Below, one piece after another: positions 58,360 to 58,443 of a DNA stretch of 58,443 nt. Position 1 is the stretch's first letter; each line of letters opens with the position of its first letter. The position numbers and the translations under genes are program-made. The stretch spans positions 1,454,359-1,512,801 of the forward strand of contig WELB01000005.1 of NCBI GenBank assembly GCA_009602725.1. Reading direction: 5' to 3'. The stretch comes from Spirogloea muscicola (Eukaryota > Streptophyta > Zygnematophyceae > Spirogloeales > Spirogloeaceae). The notes beneath the pieces are model-generated. The model was not told where the DNA came from. It did not search any database and worked only from the letters and a program-made list of their open reading frames with translations.

Positions 58360-58443
58360 CGCGAGCGCGACGCCAAAATCACTCAGTAATCCCTGCTAAG
58401 CAGCCGCAAATCAGAGAGGCTAGGGTCCTGGAAGTGGGTCCCC
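58360..58443. repeat. window end: repeat-like sequence
   Basis: CTCAGTAATCCCTGCTAAGC then AGCCGCAAATCAGAGAGGCT resembles CTCAGTATGCCCGGATGAGC then AGCCGCAGGTCAGAGAAACT near 23654. This marks another member of the interspersed repeats directly upstream of PheRS. Confidence 0.5.

Overview
This is nuclear DNA of a green-lineage eukaryote, most likely a streptophyte alga. The evidence is a pectin-type galacturonosyltransferase (GAUT), a trichome-birefringence-like (TBL) acyltransferase, a plant-type RhoGDI, a plant-type MORN protein and plant-like LSM8, RPF2 and organellar PheRS. Nearly all genes are intron-rich. Exons are GC-rich, introns are more AT-rich, and 3' splice sites are very often TGCAG. 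The species cannot be named from this sequence. Splice sites were placed by eye, using reading phase and remembered family sequences.

Layout from left to right: alpha/beta hydrolase of the plant UCP031088 type (+, 62-4290, 5' end cut by the window); an orphan exon-like ORF (+, about 5331-5550); a tiny one-TM protein with a charged helical tail (-, 5600-6145); a repeat block; RPF2 (-, 8818-11116) divergent from LSM8 (+, 11751-12756); a repeat block; GAUT (+, 16365-21131); a second copy of the tiny one-TM gene (-, 22336-22783); a MORN-repeat membrane protein (-, 25322-27868); a repeat block with a 151-bp near-perfect inverted repeat beside a broken Harbinger transposase (-, about 29980-30557) and a 176-bp tandem repeat; a DEK_C plus tandem SWIB chromatin protein (-, 34724-36601) divergent from condensin SMC2 (+, 37660-44312); a repeat block; RhoGDI (+, 46951-48706); TBL acyltransferase (-, 49319-51301); one exon of TTI1 (-, 51500-51929); VTA1/LIP5 (+, 52447-54366); organellar phenylalanyl-tRNA synthetase (-, 54912-58359).

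The genes are mostly housekeeping and do not form one pathway. They cover ribosome and U6 snRNP assembly (RPF2, LSM8), chromosome structure (SMC2, SWIB), cell wall (GAUT, TBL), membrane traffic and signalling (VTA1, RhoGDI, MORN), TOR-family kinase assembly (TTI1) and organelle translation (PheRS). RPF2/LSM8 and SWIB/SMC2 are head-to-head pairs that probably share promoters.

Two patterns run through the window. First, (CGG/GCC)n tracts sit at the 5' ends of most genes, and every assembly gap (two long N runs and four single N) lies in or beside such GC-rich sequence. Several first exons are therefore missing or out of frame. Second, intergenic space is filled by interspersed repeats that share a small GGCTGG/CCAGCC hairpin. 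The most novel items are the two-locus micro-protein family with a conserved intron position and the long inverted repeat fused to the transposase remnant.
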